A stretch of 64,000 nt of DNA, from the NCBI GenBank assembly GCA_014529385.2, contig CM043969.1:21825946-21889945 (forward strand), written 5' to 3'. Positions 21,159-31,580 of this stretch are shown here, piece by piece; position 1 is the first letter of the stretch; each line of letters starts with the position of its first letter. Below the pieces are notes generated by a model. It was not told where the DNA came from. It did no database searches and worked only from the letters and a program-made list of their open reading frames with translations. The DNA is from Adiantum capillus-veneris. Lineage: Eukaryota; Streptophyta; Polypodiopsida; Polypodiales; Pteridaceae. Made by a program: the position numbers and the translations under genes.

Positions 21159-22394
21159 ATAAATGGAAATAGAAGGTTGGTGCATGGCCCGAGGCAAATA
21201 GTGCTTGCAAATGGACCCTTTGAAAAGTGGGGCATTGATGCTATGGGTCCTCTGCCTAGGACAAAAAATGGTAAACTCTACATTCTAGTGGCTGTAGACT
21301 ATATGACTAGGTGGGTGGAAGCATAAAGTGTGGCAAAGGTAAATGAGAAGACAGTGAGCAAATTCGTCTACACTCACATTTGTTGTAGATTTGGCACACC
21401 TTTGGAGATTGTTTCTGATAATGGTCCAGGGTTTAGAAAAGGATTGCTCACAGAAGTTTGTGAAGAGCTTCACATTCTACATCGTCATAGCACACCATAC
21501 TATCCACAATCAAATGGTTTGGTGGAGAAGGCTAATGGTGTCATTGCAGAAATCATTAGAAAGATGGTGCAAAACAAGACAAAATTATGGGATGACTTCT
21601 TGGATGGTGCCTTGTGGGCATATCGTCATAGCACACCATACTATCCACAGTCAAATGGTTTGGTGGAGAAGGCTAATGGTGTCATTGCAGGAATCATTAG
21701 AAAGATGGTGCAAAACAAGACAAAATTATGGGATGACTTCTTGGATGGTGCCTTGTGGGCATATCGAACCACATATAGGGAAGCCACGTAGTTCACACCA
21801 TTTCACTTGGTCTATGGTCAAGAGGCTTTGCAGCCTATCGAGCTCAACATTCCAACAATGCGACTTCATGGCAAAGGAGCACAAGATGATCAAGAGGTAT
21901 GGATGGATCGACTTCTTATGTTAGTGGAGCTTGAGTGGAAAAGAGAAGCAGCATATGAGTGCTACAAGAGGAAAGCCACACAAGCGAAAGAAACGCACGA
22001 CAAGAAACTGAAGGACAAAGGCATCAAGGAAGGAGAGCTTGTGCTAAGGTATGACAATCGACTTGACAATCGTTTTGATGCCAAGTTTGAAACAAGATGG
22101 CAAGGGCCATACATAGTCAAGAAGGCTTTCAATTCAAGTTACTATCAGCTTATGGACTTGAATGGTAAAGAGCACTCCAGGAAAGTAAACGGGTATCGCT
22201 TGAAGCCCTATTTGAGTCGCCTTCTACCAAAGGATCTACCAAAGATCTGTCCAAAGGCCGCTGTCTTATGTAAGTATTGTTACATGAAGCATGAGTGTAA
22301 CTCCAGCCAAAATTCTGAGGGGCTAAACAATGAAGATCTCGTCAAGGACTCTGAAGCACTCTCTTTGGAAAAGATGCTCTATGATGGTACATGA
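21159..22394 (+). pseudogene. Element A integrase core and C-terminus
   Basis: Integrase catalytic core with the first Asp in WGIDAMGPLP, the second in IVSDNGPGF and Glu in GLVEKANG. The C-terminal domain carries the GPY motif (RWQGPYIV) and ends about 30 nt before the polypurine tract. No chromodomain is visible. Stops occur at 21156, 21324 and 21789. A 141-bp segment carrying the catalytic Glu is duplicated in frame (21484-21765). The copy cannot make normal integrase. Confidence 0.85.
21484..21765 (+). repeat. 141-bp in-frame tandem duplication in integrase
   Basis: Two adjacent, nearly identical 141-bp units (21484-21624 and 21625-21765), 47 codons each, starting RHSTPYYPQSNG. At least one substitution (Glu to Gly in the GVIAEI part) separates them. 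The duplication doubles the catalytic Glu region. Confidence 0.95.
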
Positions 22395-22422
22395 ATATAC
22401 CATCATCCAGGGGGAGGGCTAA
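22381..22422 (+). promoter_or_regulatory. Hairpin and polypurine tract, element A
   Basis: A 9-bp perfect inverted repeat, ATGATGGTA (22381-22389) and TACCATCAT (22398-22406), with an 8-nt loop, is followed by CCAGGGGGAGGGCTAA. The 3' LTR begins at 22423. The purine tract primes plus-strand synthesis. Element B and G have stems of other sequence at the same distance. Confidence 0.85.
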
Positions 22423-24802
22423 TGATAGCCGTTTTTTCGGCTCTTTGTAATTGCCACAGTGAGTTACCTCACCCTACCAAAATCACCCAAACACTGTGGC
22501 TATCCCTACCATTTCACTGTACATAGGCGTGCGTGAGTCACGGGACTTTTCCCATATCTTCTTAAAAACCCTCAGCTAGCTAGTCACTGGGCTAGGTGAG
22601 CCAAAAAAAATAAAAAAAATAAAAAAATAAAAGTATATTATGGCCTCTTTGTGTGTAAATATTTCATTGTATATATGGCCTAAATATAGGGCTTTTTTAT
22701 AATTATTTTGGTATTTTATTTAAATATTTCTACTTAGGTGTGTGTTTTATTAAACCTATGTACACCTTCTTTCATCCTCTTACACCATAATTTTATTTTT
22801 TTTATTTTTTTTTGCCAATATGTACATACTCTAACCTCATATTTTTCCTTTATACAAATCACTCCTACATTTTCACCCTCACCCTCGTGAAAACAAAAAA
22901 TTGATTTCTACTCATTGGTTACTTTTATTATATTATTTACTTGCATACCTTTTCCTCTTTCACCCAAAATAATTCAAGGAGGGACCATATCATATGATTC
23001 CAATATCTTTCCATATCCATAACTCCTCCATATTTTTATTATTATTTTTACTCATTATTCTAACACCATGTGCTCATTGAGCTAAAGTCCATGAATAGTC
23101 CATACACTAGTCCCACCATGTATATATTTCTTATTTCACCAATAATCCTCCTCCATGCATGGGTCAAGGGCAACTTGAATGCTTTGTATTATAATATGAC
23201 AAAGGAGGGGCTCACTCTTGGATGCATTGTACAAATTCAACAAAGGAGGGGACCACTAAAAGACTTTTGCAGGCCTAAAAAACAGGCTTTTTGGTGAGAA
23301 TTTTGGCACCTATCTCCACTCTGAATTTGGAGCGGTGGTCAAAAGAGAAAATGTAGCCCACGCTCTGAATAATCACCCCAAATTTTTTCATGATTTTTGG
23401 AGCTACCAACTGTGAGCTATGATGTTTTTAGTGGACCCCAGTTTTCCCATGCTATGTAGCCACACTCTCTCTTCCACTTTATCATTTTCCTCTTTCACAC
23501 ACACTTCTCCACTCATCATCCCCATCTCTCTCACCACTCCTCTCTGCACACTACTCACCTTCTCCTCAACCTTGAAGAATAAGAGAAACCATGGTGAACT
23601 CATACCTCCCACACACAATTCCATTCCAAAATTGACCACCTAGTCTCATTTTTCCTCCTCCAAATTACCCATATCTATCAAAAAACCACAAAATTCAGCC
23701 TCTTCTCTTAAAAGACAGCATCATGGTGGTTGATTACTCAGCTTCAATTACCTTGTCTCTCAAGGAAGGTCAAGAGTGGAGAAAAAATGTACCGTCAAAG
23801 CTAGTGGACCGTCAACAAGCGTCAAAATTGGCCCTACTCAAGACACTTGGAGCATCAACCTTGTAAGAAATCCACCTTTTCTTACCTCTTAAGAGTTTTT
23901 CTTCCTTATTTGTATCCTACATGGATACTCCCATTGTAAATATTCAATTCCATTTGTAAATTAATACTAACTCTACTAACACTAACCCACTATGGAAAGT
24001 CCTATCACCTCCATTTCTCTCCTCTCTCTTTCCCCACCAACTTCTTGATAATTCCAAGCAAAAGAAATTAGATAAATTGCTGAAAATCTTACCCAACCAT
24101 GGTTAGAGGAGTAACCCTAGCCTTCAAAATTGCTATAAAAGGAGGGTGTAGCTAGCATAAAAGGGGGGAAGCCATAAGCAAGAGCACTATGCTATAGCTT
24201 GAGAAGCCAAGCTCAACCTCTCTAGAAGGAGCTCTTGAGTGGAAGCTCATTGTCTTATGCATGTGCATGTGTTGTAATAGGGGATTAGCAAGGGAAATCT
24301 ATGCCATTGTCAGAGAGAGAGTGATCATTCAATTGAGAGTAAGAAATCTATCATTTCTCCTACTAGTGTAAGCCCAACATTCGCTAAATCAAGGAGGGTG
24401 GATTTGGACTAATCTTGGATATTTTGTCTCCCTTTCCAACGTGAAGTAATGGACAACAATGATGCGTAAGTGTCTTGGTTTTTTTTTAAGTTCTTGATAG
24501 CTTGTCTCTGGTGTTGTCATCAATCTAGCCATAAATCCCACATACTGTAAGAGGGCGACAGGGTGGAGAGGACTCCCCTGGCCTTAAGACAGTGATTGGG
24601 GTGGCTTTTCTAGTGATGTGTTGTGGTGAAATTTACGCAAGCTATGTTGAACAAGTACTAATCTCACTTTGATTTGTCATGACAGATTTGTAAGAAGGTA
24701 TTAATGCAACAAGCACCCCCTCCCCCTTTTTCTCTCTTTCTTAAATATATAGTTGTGTTTGCTTGATCATCGCCGATACGTTTCAAAGCAGCCCGAGCAC
24801 TA

Positions 24803-24834
<32 letters not shown>

Positions 24835-25109
24835 TATCTCTCTCTCTCGTGTTTTAGTGTGTGAGAGTATTCCATTGGTGTTAGGGTTAGTGTAATTCCT
24901 TGCTTGTTTGTGGGTTGCTCTAACGATTCTCCTCTTTTGCGTCCTAGTTCGCTCTTAAACTAGGTGGTGCCCCTTGTGTAGTTGGGATTTGGCGGTGGGT
25001 TTGTTGTTTCGGTTTGTGTTGTGTTGTGCCCCAGCCCCATTGAGCAGCACGGGAGCCTTGAAGGGTGTCTAGAGGCCACTCTTCTTGTTGCCCGCCCCGG
25101 ACCGCCTCA
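22423..25109 (+). repeat. Element A 3' LTR
   Basis: Matches 12622-15310 with few differences. TATAAAAG at 24134-24141; (CT)n at 24801-24849. It ends CCGCCTCA and is followed by CTAGCTTCAG of the interrupted B LTR. Confidence 0.95.
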
Positions 25110-25219
25110 CTAGCTTCAGCGGCTAGGACGCAAACAACACACCACCATAACAAATTTTTCATCCAAGATAGATGGATGCTTGGGAGTAGTGATGAAGAAG
25201 AAAGGGAATGAGATCAAGT

Positions 25220-25252
<33 letters not shown>

Positions 25253-26572
25253 GGTATAGCGGCTTAGTACTTAGGCACCACAAAAGGATGGCGAATCCGC
25301 ACACCCTTCACACATACACAAGCTCACTCCAAACACAAGACTAGGTGGCGATTCCGCACACCTGACATGGGGAAAACATTGCAAGAAAACATATTCACAA
25401 AACCTCAAGCTTTATTTAGAGAATAAGGTGATGAAATTGGGAGCATAGGGTAGGGGAATGAGAAGGGAGAGAGTGGTAGAGCACATGGCGGATAGGTGGG
25501 AGTTGATGGCGAAGACTCGCACAAGGGTTCTGGCCATCATCCTTCATTTAGTTGCCCTTCATCTTCCATAGCCAAGGGTGTAGAGGTCATGCTCAAAACA
25601 AGCATGGTGATTGCGGTGATGGTGATGGTGTGGGTGTGGGTGTGGGTGTGTGTGTGTGTGCACTAGACACACACAGTGCATAGTGTGTTCTTTGGTGATG
25701 TTGTGTGTGTTTTTTGTGTGATGGTGACCCCTCTTTATATAGGGGAGGAGGGGGGAGAAATTATAGAATTTAGAAATGAAGAAATCATTATCTACATAGG
25801 CCATGTGACTGTGGGCCCCACTTTTCTGGCTGTGTGTATATGTGCCAGAACAGCAGTCTCATGAGAGAGAGACTAAGAGAGAGATGGGTTGATGAAAAAA
25901 AGTGAGAGGTGACATGGAGAATAAACTAATTACAAGAGGGGAGAGAGGGGAGTGTGTTCAGAGGTGAATCTGTGTGCAGATGTGTGTGAACACAAGAAAA
26001 ATCAGGTAACCACTGGGTGGGGATGGGTTTGTGGGCACCTTTTTCAGTGGAACTGAGTGTGTGTGAGTGTGGGGGAGGTTATTTAGCTACAAGACAAGAG
26101 ACATGGCACCCTTTAGAGAGAGAGGGGGGTATTTGGGTCATGGGATATGATAGGAGAGAGAAAGAGGGGGTGGGGTATACTATTTTGGAAGATAGGGTAA
26201 GTTGCATGTGAGTTAGGGTGCATTATTGGTGAGTTATAATGCATTATTGGTGAGAGGTGGGGTAGCTTGAGGGGAGAGAGAAAGGAGAAAGGACAAGAGG
26301 AAGAGAGAGGGGGTTGACCTTTTGAGTGGAGAAGAGGAAAAGGGACACCCGGCGGGGCAACAGTGAAGAAAAAGGAGGCAAGGTGGGGATGGGCTACCCC
26401 GTAGGCATGAGGTGGCCTATATTACCTTTCTTATATATTTACATAATCATACTTTATTTTTTTCTTACTTTTTCCAATGCCTTTTATCACTCCCTTCATA
26501 AGAGGGGGTTTTCATGGGGTGGGGACGAGAGAAGAGGGGTATGGGAGCTTGGCTTGTGAAAAGCCCCCATCA
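25110..26572 (-). repeat. Element B 3' LTR, right piece
   Basis: Continuation of the LTR begun at 12514-12621, matching 29997-31453. The minus-strand start is TGATGGGGGC at 26572. A TATA-like ATATAAAG (minus strand) lies at 25733-25740; a (GA)n run at 25218-25247 reads as (CT)n downstream of it on the element strand. Short ORFs here recur in the other LTR and are not genes. Confidence 0.92.
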
Positions 26573-26613
26573 TTAGCCCTCCCCTTTTGGCTAGAGGCAT
26601 TCATGTCTCTAGC
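26573..26613 (-). promoter_or_regulatory. Hairpin and polypurine tract, element B
   Basis: On the minus strand, an 11-bp inverted repeat with one mismatch (26590-26613, centre 2 nt) is followed by CAAAAGGGGAGGGCTAA and the LTR start TGATG. The spacing from stem to LTR is 17 nt. The sequence between is the polypurine tract. Confidence 0.8.
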
Positions 26614-28254
26614 TCTGTTTCTTCTTCCGCTTAGCTGTAGAATCCGATATCGAGTTTCCTTCTGAACTAGCCATTCCATTTGGCCATTGGTGAGATTTCT
26701 GGGATATTCATGAATCTGTAACAAGTCCGGGTGATAGCTTGTTCCTTGGAATAGTGTCGGTTGATTAAAGGGGAAGCCCATGGCTTCCAGAACTTTGTGC
26801 CAGTGTCCTCCTAGATCCCAAGTGAAAAATAGGATCATTGTTTGCAGTGTCCGAATAATAAAATTTGCATGCCAAATTGGACCAAATTTGTAACCACCAG
26901 TAGCGAGAGGGGAAATGAGCATCTTGGCTCCTGCAAAGACAGAACTGAAAATTATGATTCCCAAGAGTGTACCAAGAATCCACCATATATGGCCGCCTTG
27001 TTGGTGTGGTGAGCTCAAGTTGTCTTCAGAATCCTGCTTACTGCCATGACTAGAAAAAACTGCAAGCATATCATGCTTCTTTTGGGTGTGCTCAAACATG
27101 TCAGCTTCCTTTACTGATGCTAATAGAAAGCCACCTACCTTGCGGCTTAAATTCAAGTGTAATCCACTTACCTTTCTCCAAAGAGAGGATGCACTATTTG
27201 TAAAAAATTGTACCAAATTGTGAATGAGGTCTTCATTCTTGCATTCTATCAGGCTTTTTTCTATCCATGGCTCCTTTGCTCGTATCTCCATGCTGATCTT
27301 CTCTCTATATGTTATAGCGGCTAGCCATAGCCATAGGTCTGATGCATCCCATGCAAACACAATGCTGTGTTGTGGAGGAGTTTGGAACATCCTTAAAATG
27401 TTGGCAGCATATTGATCATCAAACTTACTCTGAACACCCTCACATAAACTGGAGGCATTACCCATCTCCAAGTTTATAACACCCTTCAGTAGACTAGAGG
27501 CATTACCCATCTCTAAGTTTATAACACTACAAAATAAAGTCTTGCTCGGCTGCCAAGCCTCTGGAGAAATATCCAACTCCAAACCTTCAGTCATACTTAC
27601 CTCTTCATTATGGTCCTCATGTGAAACTGCCTTGATGAAAGATTCATTTAGCTTGCTACATTGTCCTGGGTCCATGCTGGTGCACAGGCTTCCGTTTTCA
27701 AAGCCCTCCCCTTTGCTTGATATGTTGTCCATCTTCTGCAAAGCCTTGCTAACAGGCTGGTTTTCCTCTTCTCTTGTATCTTTCATGACTTTTGCATTCC
27801 TCTTACTCTGAAGAGGCCTAATCAACACTTTACACCTTCTTACCCTTACTGCCCAATGTTGTTGATTGATTGCTTTGGTGCCTATTTCATCCAAGGTTAA
27901 AGATGTACTCACATTTGTAACACAATTTTCTTGGCTTACCTCTCCCACCTGGGTAGCATCTTTTGATTCTTTAACCTCTTGTTCCATTGCTTCAGTTATT
28001 TGAATAGTCTTCTTACTCGATCCTTCTTCTGTTACACTCATCTTGACCTCTTCTGCAAGACCAATGATACTTGGTGTGCGGGTACCAATTGGTGGTGGGC
28101 GTAGGATGATTGTAAGTGGTGATTGTGGCGGATGTAGAATTTGTGTTGGTGGGGCTGGTGCTCGGGGTGGGGGTGTTCTTTCTCTAGGGGGTGACAATTG
28201 TTTTCTCCTACCTCCTCTATTATAGTTTTGTTGTAATTTGGGACAGTAGTACAT
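26573..28254 (-). CDS. Element B long ORF: degenerate knuckle side, then unknown protein with membrane segment
   Basis: The frame runs from just after a degenerate zinc knuckle (RYNYGEDGHGMYYC, first two Cys lost, around 28270) into the 3' LTR, stopping at 26512. It has a Pro-rich stretch (about aa 20-60), a charged middle region, a 15-aa tandem repeat (VINLEMGNASSL, 27452-27541), and a strongly hydrophobic segment of about 22 residues near aa 423-446, then a moderately hydrophobic one. No protease, RT or integrase motif is present. Sitting where pol would be, it could be an env-like protein or a captured host sequence. The same frame holds gag upstream, separated by one TAA. Confidence 0.6.
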
Positions 28255-28347
28255 ACCGTGACCATCTTCTCCGTAGTTGTAGCGGTGATACTCCCTGTTT
28301 TGTCGTCGTTCTCTTCCAGGGTCTTGATCTCTTTCTTCACTCCTCCC

Positions 28348-29061
28348 TTACTGTATTAAGTGGACAGACAAACTCTGCAGTTGGTCAGTAATATGGGCCA
28401 ACATATCTTGTTGGTCACCTCTTACCCCAAGAGCCGGTGGTGGTGGTGGAATGGTGGTTGTCATAGTTTCTGGTCGACACGATGTTCTTGCTTCTATTGA
28501 CTTGATTTCTTTGGCTTTCATTCGCAACTTCTTGTCCTTAAGGCGAGCAATCTCAACGGCTAACTCGTACGTAGCCGGGAATCTACCTTTCACCTTCTCC
28601 TTGAGAAGCGGCCATAAGCCATGCGTGAACCGATCTTTTTTTAGGAAATCGGGTGCAGCTTCTCCCCTTGCCAGTGACTCAACCCACCGTTCCCACAAAT
28701 CCACAAATTTGGACTCATAGGTGGCATATTCTAAAAGACCCTCCTGCTTCAAGTCTCTCAACTTGTCCCACAACTTTTCTGAAGTGGTACCTCCCCCAAA
28801 GCGCCTCTTAAAAGAGGTTTTCAAGGGTTCCCAGTCATCCTTGGTTGCTTGTGGAAGTGCATTGTACCATGATCTAGCTTCTAGCTTCATGAGATGCTTA
28901 AAGATTCTAACCCGGGATTCATCCGTATCTTTGTTGCTCACTACACATGCTACTTCAAAGTCATCTAGGAAGTCTGTTACCAAATCCTCCCCCTTCTTTC
29001 CTTTAAATGTTGGAAATGCTACACTTGCCATGATTACTGAGAGAGATCTAGAAAGACACAC
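28348..29061 (-). CDS. Element B gag (capsid part)
   Basis: A 237-aa minus-strand ORF starting near MASVAFPTFKGKKGEDL, with ARSWYNALPQATKDDW, FKRRFGG, EYATYESKFVDLWERW and FLKKDRFTHGLWP. These match the gag of element A in order (FLKKERFIAGLFP). The ORF ends at an in-frame TAA (CAG TAA GGG) before the nucleocapsid region, which continues in the same frame. The stop may be a mutation or a readthrough site. Confidence 0.8.
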   Translation of the reverse strand: MCLSRSLSVIMASVAFPTFKGKKGEDLVTDFLDDFEVACVVSNKDTDESRVRIFKHLMKLEARSWYNALPQATKDDWEPLKTSFKRRFGGGTTSEKLWDKLRDLKQEGLLEYATYESKFVDLWERWVESLARGEAAPDFLKKDRFTHGLWPLLKEKVKGRFPATYELAVEIARLKDKKLRMKAKEIKSIEARTSCRPETMTTTIPPPPPALGVRGDQQDMLAHITDQLQSLSVHLIQ

Positions 29062-29132
29062 TGCTTAGCTTGCAAAAGTTTTTTTCTTCTTTACAAGGAG
29101 GCGTGTATACCCTCTTATACTAGGACATAGAT

Positions 29133-29333
29133 TTAAACTTCAAACAGTACATTGCCTTGTACCAAAGGTAAGACAAATGGTTGATCTGATGCCAGAACCT
29201 CCAAAAACCGCTCCCCACCTGGCATGGTGTCAATGATGTGCTGGTAGTGAGCCTTCAAGTCCAGTATTACCTTGATTGAGCGTACACGTGTTGGTATGTC
29301 TAATCTATCTTGAGGTAGGTTGTACTGATTCAT
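29133..29333 (-). CDS. Pre-gag small ORF, element B
   Basis: A 66-aa ORF just upstream of gag, related to the 72-aa ORFs 1a and 1b of element A: IKVILDLKAHYQHII, then a G-x-x-R-x-x-E pattern, LASDQPFVLPLV and a terminal FEV. It is in the same relative place, between primer site and gag. Function unknown. A second ORF upstream (29351-29575, 74 aa) may be another part of the leader coding region, but I see no clear relative of it. Confidence 0.5.
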   Translation of the reverse strand: MNQYNLPQDRLDIPTRVRSIKVILDLKAHYQHIIDTMPGGERFLEVLASDQPFVLPLVQGNVLFEV

Positions 29334-29868
29334 GTGAATCTTAGAGGTGCTTAGTCACTGTCCAAACTTGTGGGAGAGGGTGGTGTTCTTTCCTGAAACA
29401 AACTCAGTAGATCCCTAGTTTCTCTAGTGAGAGTGTGAGCCAATGATTCCGTTATCAGTGCTGCAGCATCAGGTGCGACTTGAAAACTGACTGTGATAAT
29501 TACCTCGGTGACTTGAGTTACCCGATTCTCAAAGTAGAATAGTGTTGATTCTCTATTGTGTAGAGATCCTTCCATTTTGTTGTTGTTGGTTGGTTGTAGG
29601 TTGCGGACATGGTTTCGACCTTCTCCTTCTTCTTCTTGGCACTTGGCCTATGTATATCCACTGGGTTTAGCGTGTTGGTTGACTCTCCCACTTCAAATCG
29701 ATTACCGTTATGCCTGGCACTCGAGCTTCGATGGAGATGCAGAGTTCGTCTAGTGTACTTGGAGCTTTTCTTCTTCTGTCGTCCAATTAGCAAATCCTGC
29801 TAGCCATTCATCCATTCACAATAGTTTAGGGGTTTCAGTCTTGTAAACTGAAGGGTTTCATGAATCGA

Positions 29869-29886
29869 TCCTCAGTTGGGGTTCCA
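29869..29886 (-). promoter_or_regulatory. Primer-binding site, element B
   Basis: Minus strand reads TGGAACCCCAACTGAGGA, 2 nt from the 5' LTR. It shares CCCC and ACTGAGGA with the A/K2 site but differs at the 3'-terminal part, so a different tRNA or isoacceptor is likely. Confidence 0.7.
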
Positions 29887-29888
29887 AA

Positions 29889-30102
29889 TGACGGGAGCAA
29901 AGCGAACCCCGAACCCCCGACGGCCTCTAAAACACCGGGGACCGAATGGCGCGCCTCGAGCCTGTCACGATAAAGCAAACAGGGGGCACCACCTAGCTTC
30001 AGTGGCTAGGACGCAAACAACACACCACCATAACAAATTTTTCATCCAAGATAGATGGATGCTTGGGAGTAGTGATGAAGAGGAAAGGGAATGAGATCAA
30101 GT

Positions 30103-30139
<37 letters not shown>

Positions 30140-31453
30140 GGAGGGGGTATAGCGGCTTAGTACTTAGGCACCACAAAAGGATGGCGAATCCGCACACCCT
30201 TCACACATACACAATCTCACTCCAAACACAAGACTAGGTGGCGATTCCGCACACCTGACATGGAAAAAACATTGCAAGAAAAAATACTCACAAAACCTCA
30301 AGCTTTATTTAGAGAATAAGGTGATGAAATTGGGAGCATAGGGTAGGGGAATGAGAAGGGAGAGAGTGGTAGAGCACATGGCAGATAGGTGGGAGTTGAT
30401 GGCGAAGACTCGCACGAGGGTTATGGCCATCATCCTTCATTTAGTTGCCCTTCATCTTCCATAGCCAAGGGTGTAGAGGTCATGCTCAAGACAAGCATGG
30501 TGATTGCGGTGATGGTGATGGTGTGGGTGTGTGTGTGTGTGCACTAGGCACACACAGTGCATAGTGTGTTCTTTGGTGATGTTGTGTGTGTTTTTTGTGT
30601 GATGGTGACCCCTCTTTATATAGGGGAGGAGGGGGGAGAAATTCTAGAATTTAGAAATGAAGAAATTCTTTTCTACATAGACCATGTGACTGTGGGCCCC
30701 ACTTGTCTGGTTGTGTGTATATGTGCCAGAACAGCAGTCTCATGAGAGAGAGACTAAGAGAGAGATGGGTTGATGAAAAGAAGTGAGAGGTGACATGGAG
30801 AATAAACTAATTACAAGAGGGGAGAGAGGGGAGTGTGTTCAGAGGTGAATCTGTGTGCAGATGTGTGTGAACACAAGAAAAATCAGGTAACCACTGGGTG
30901 GGGATGGGTTTGTGGGCACCTTTTTCAGTGAAACTGAGTGTGTGTGAGTGTGGGGGAGGTTATTTAGCTACAAGACAAGAGACATGGCGCCCTTTAGAGA
31001 GAGAGGGGGGTATTTGGGTCATGGGATATGATAGGAGAGAGAAAAGGGGGGGTGGGGTATAGTATTTTGGAAGATAGGATAAGTTGCATGTGAGTTAGGG
31101 TGCATTATTGGTGAGTTATAATGCATTATTGGTGAGAGGTGGGGTAGCTTGAGGGGAGAGAGAAAGGAGAAAGGACAAGGGGAAGAGAGAGGGGGTTGAT
31201 CTTTTGAGTGGAGGAGAGGAAAAGGGACACCCGGCGGGGCAACAGTGAAGAAAAAGGAGGCAAGGTGGGGATGGGCTACCCCGCAGGCATGAGGTGGCCT
31301 ATTTTACCTTTCTTATATATTTACATAATTATACTTTTTTTTTTCTTACTTTTTCGAATGCCTTTTATCACTCCGTCCATAAGAGGGGGTTTTCATGGGG
31401 TGGGGACGAGAGAAGAGGGGTATGGGAGCTTGGCTTGTGAAAAGCCCCCATCA
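29889..31453 (-). repeat. Element B 5' LTR
   Basis: Uninterrupted copy (1,565 bp) that shows what the A insertion site looked like: CACCACCTAGCTTCAG at 29988-30003. TATA-like ATATAAAG on the minus strand at 30614-30621, (GA)n at 30102-30139 on the plus strand. Right flank CTAT is the target duplication. Confidence 0.92.
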
Positions 31454-31457
31454 CTAT

Positions 31458-31580
31458 GTACATATCTTTTTCCCTGAACCTAAAGGAGATTCTCCTTTTA
31501 AGGAATTTAACATTGGCAGCCATGCAATCAAACCATGGTGCCCCTAGGATTACATACTCATGCTTGAGAGGAGAGATTAT
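31458..31580 (-). pseudogene. Element C, inverted segment (protease C-terminal half)
   Basis: On the minus strand this encodes ISPLKHEYVILGAPWFDC and a following KFLKRRISFRFREKDM stretch, the flap/C-terminal part of a retropepsin and what follows it. It completes, in reverse orientation, the protease cut at 12217. It ends at the CTAT duplication of element B. Confidence 0.8.

Larger units (their letters stand above)
12622..25109 (+). mobile_element. Element A: Tat/Ogre-like gypsy retrotransposon, 12.5 kb
   Basis: Nearly intact structure: 2,689-bp 5' LTR, primer site, four pre-gag ORFs, gag-protease-RT-RNase H, a second RNase H, integrase, hairpin plus polypurine tract, and a 2,687-bp 3' LTR. 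LTRs differ at about a dozen sites by eye, indicating recent insertion. It is inserted in the B LTR at a site reading CTAG in the unbroken copy; flanks are CTAA (left) and CTAG (right), a 4-bp duplication with one change. Coding is damaged by a frameshift near 20163 and stops in integrase, so this copy is not autonomous. Confidence 0.92.
12514..31453 (-). mobile_element. Element B: non-autonomous LTR retrotransposon (interrupted by A)
   Basis: Minus-strand element with two ~1.57-kb LTRs (12514-12621 joined to 25110-26572, and 29889-31453), flanked by the 4-bp duplication CTAT (12510-12513 and 31454-31457). Its internal region of 3.3 kb has a primer site, a small ORF, a gag-like ORF and a long ORF with a membrane segment. 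No protease, RT or integrase is present, so it would depend on another element. Terminal motifs and polypurine tract match A and G, suggesting they are relatives and possible helpers. LTR copies differ at roughly 2% of sites by eye, more than A's. Confidence 0.85.

Noticed and set aside
26017-26560. GA-rich ORFs in the B LTRs (also at 31208-31477)
   Set aside because: They recur in both LTRs, opposite to the element's strand, low complexity.
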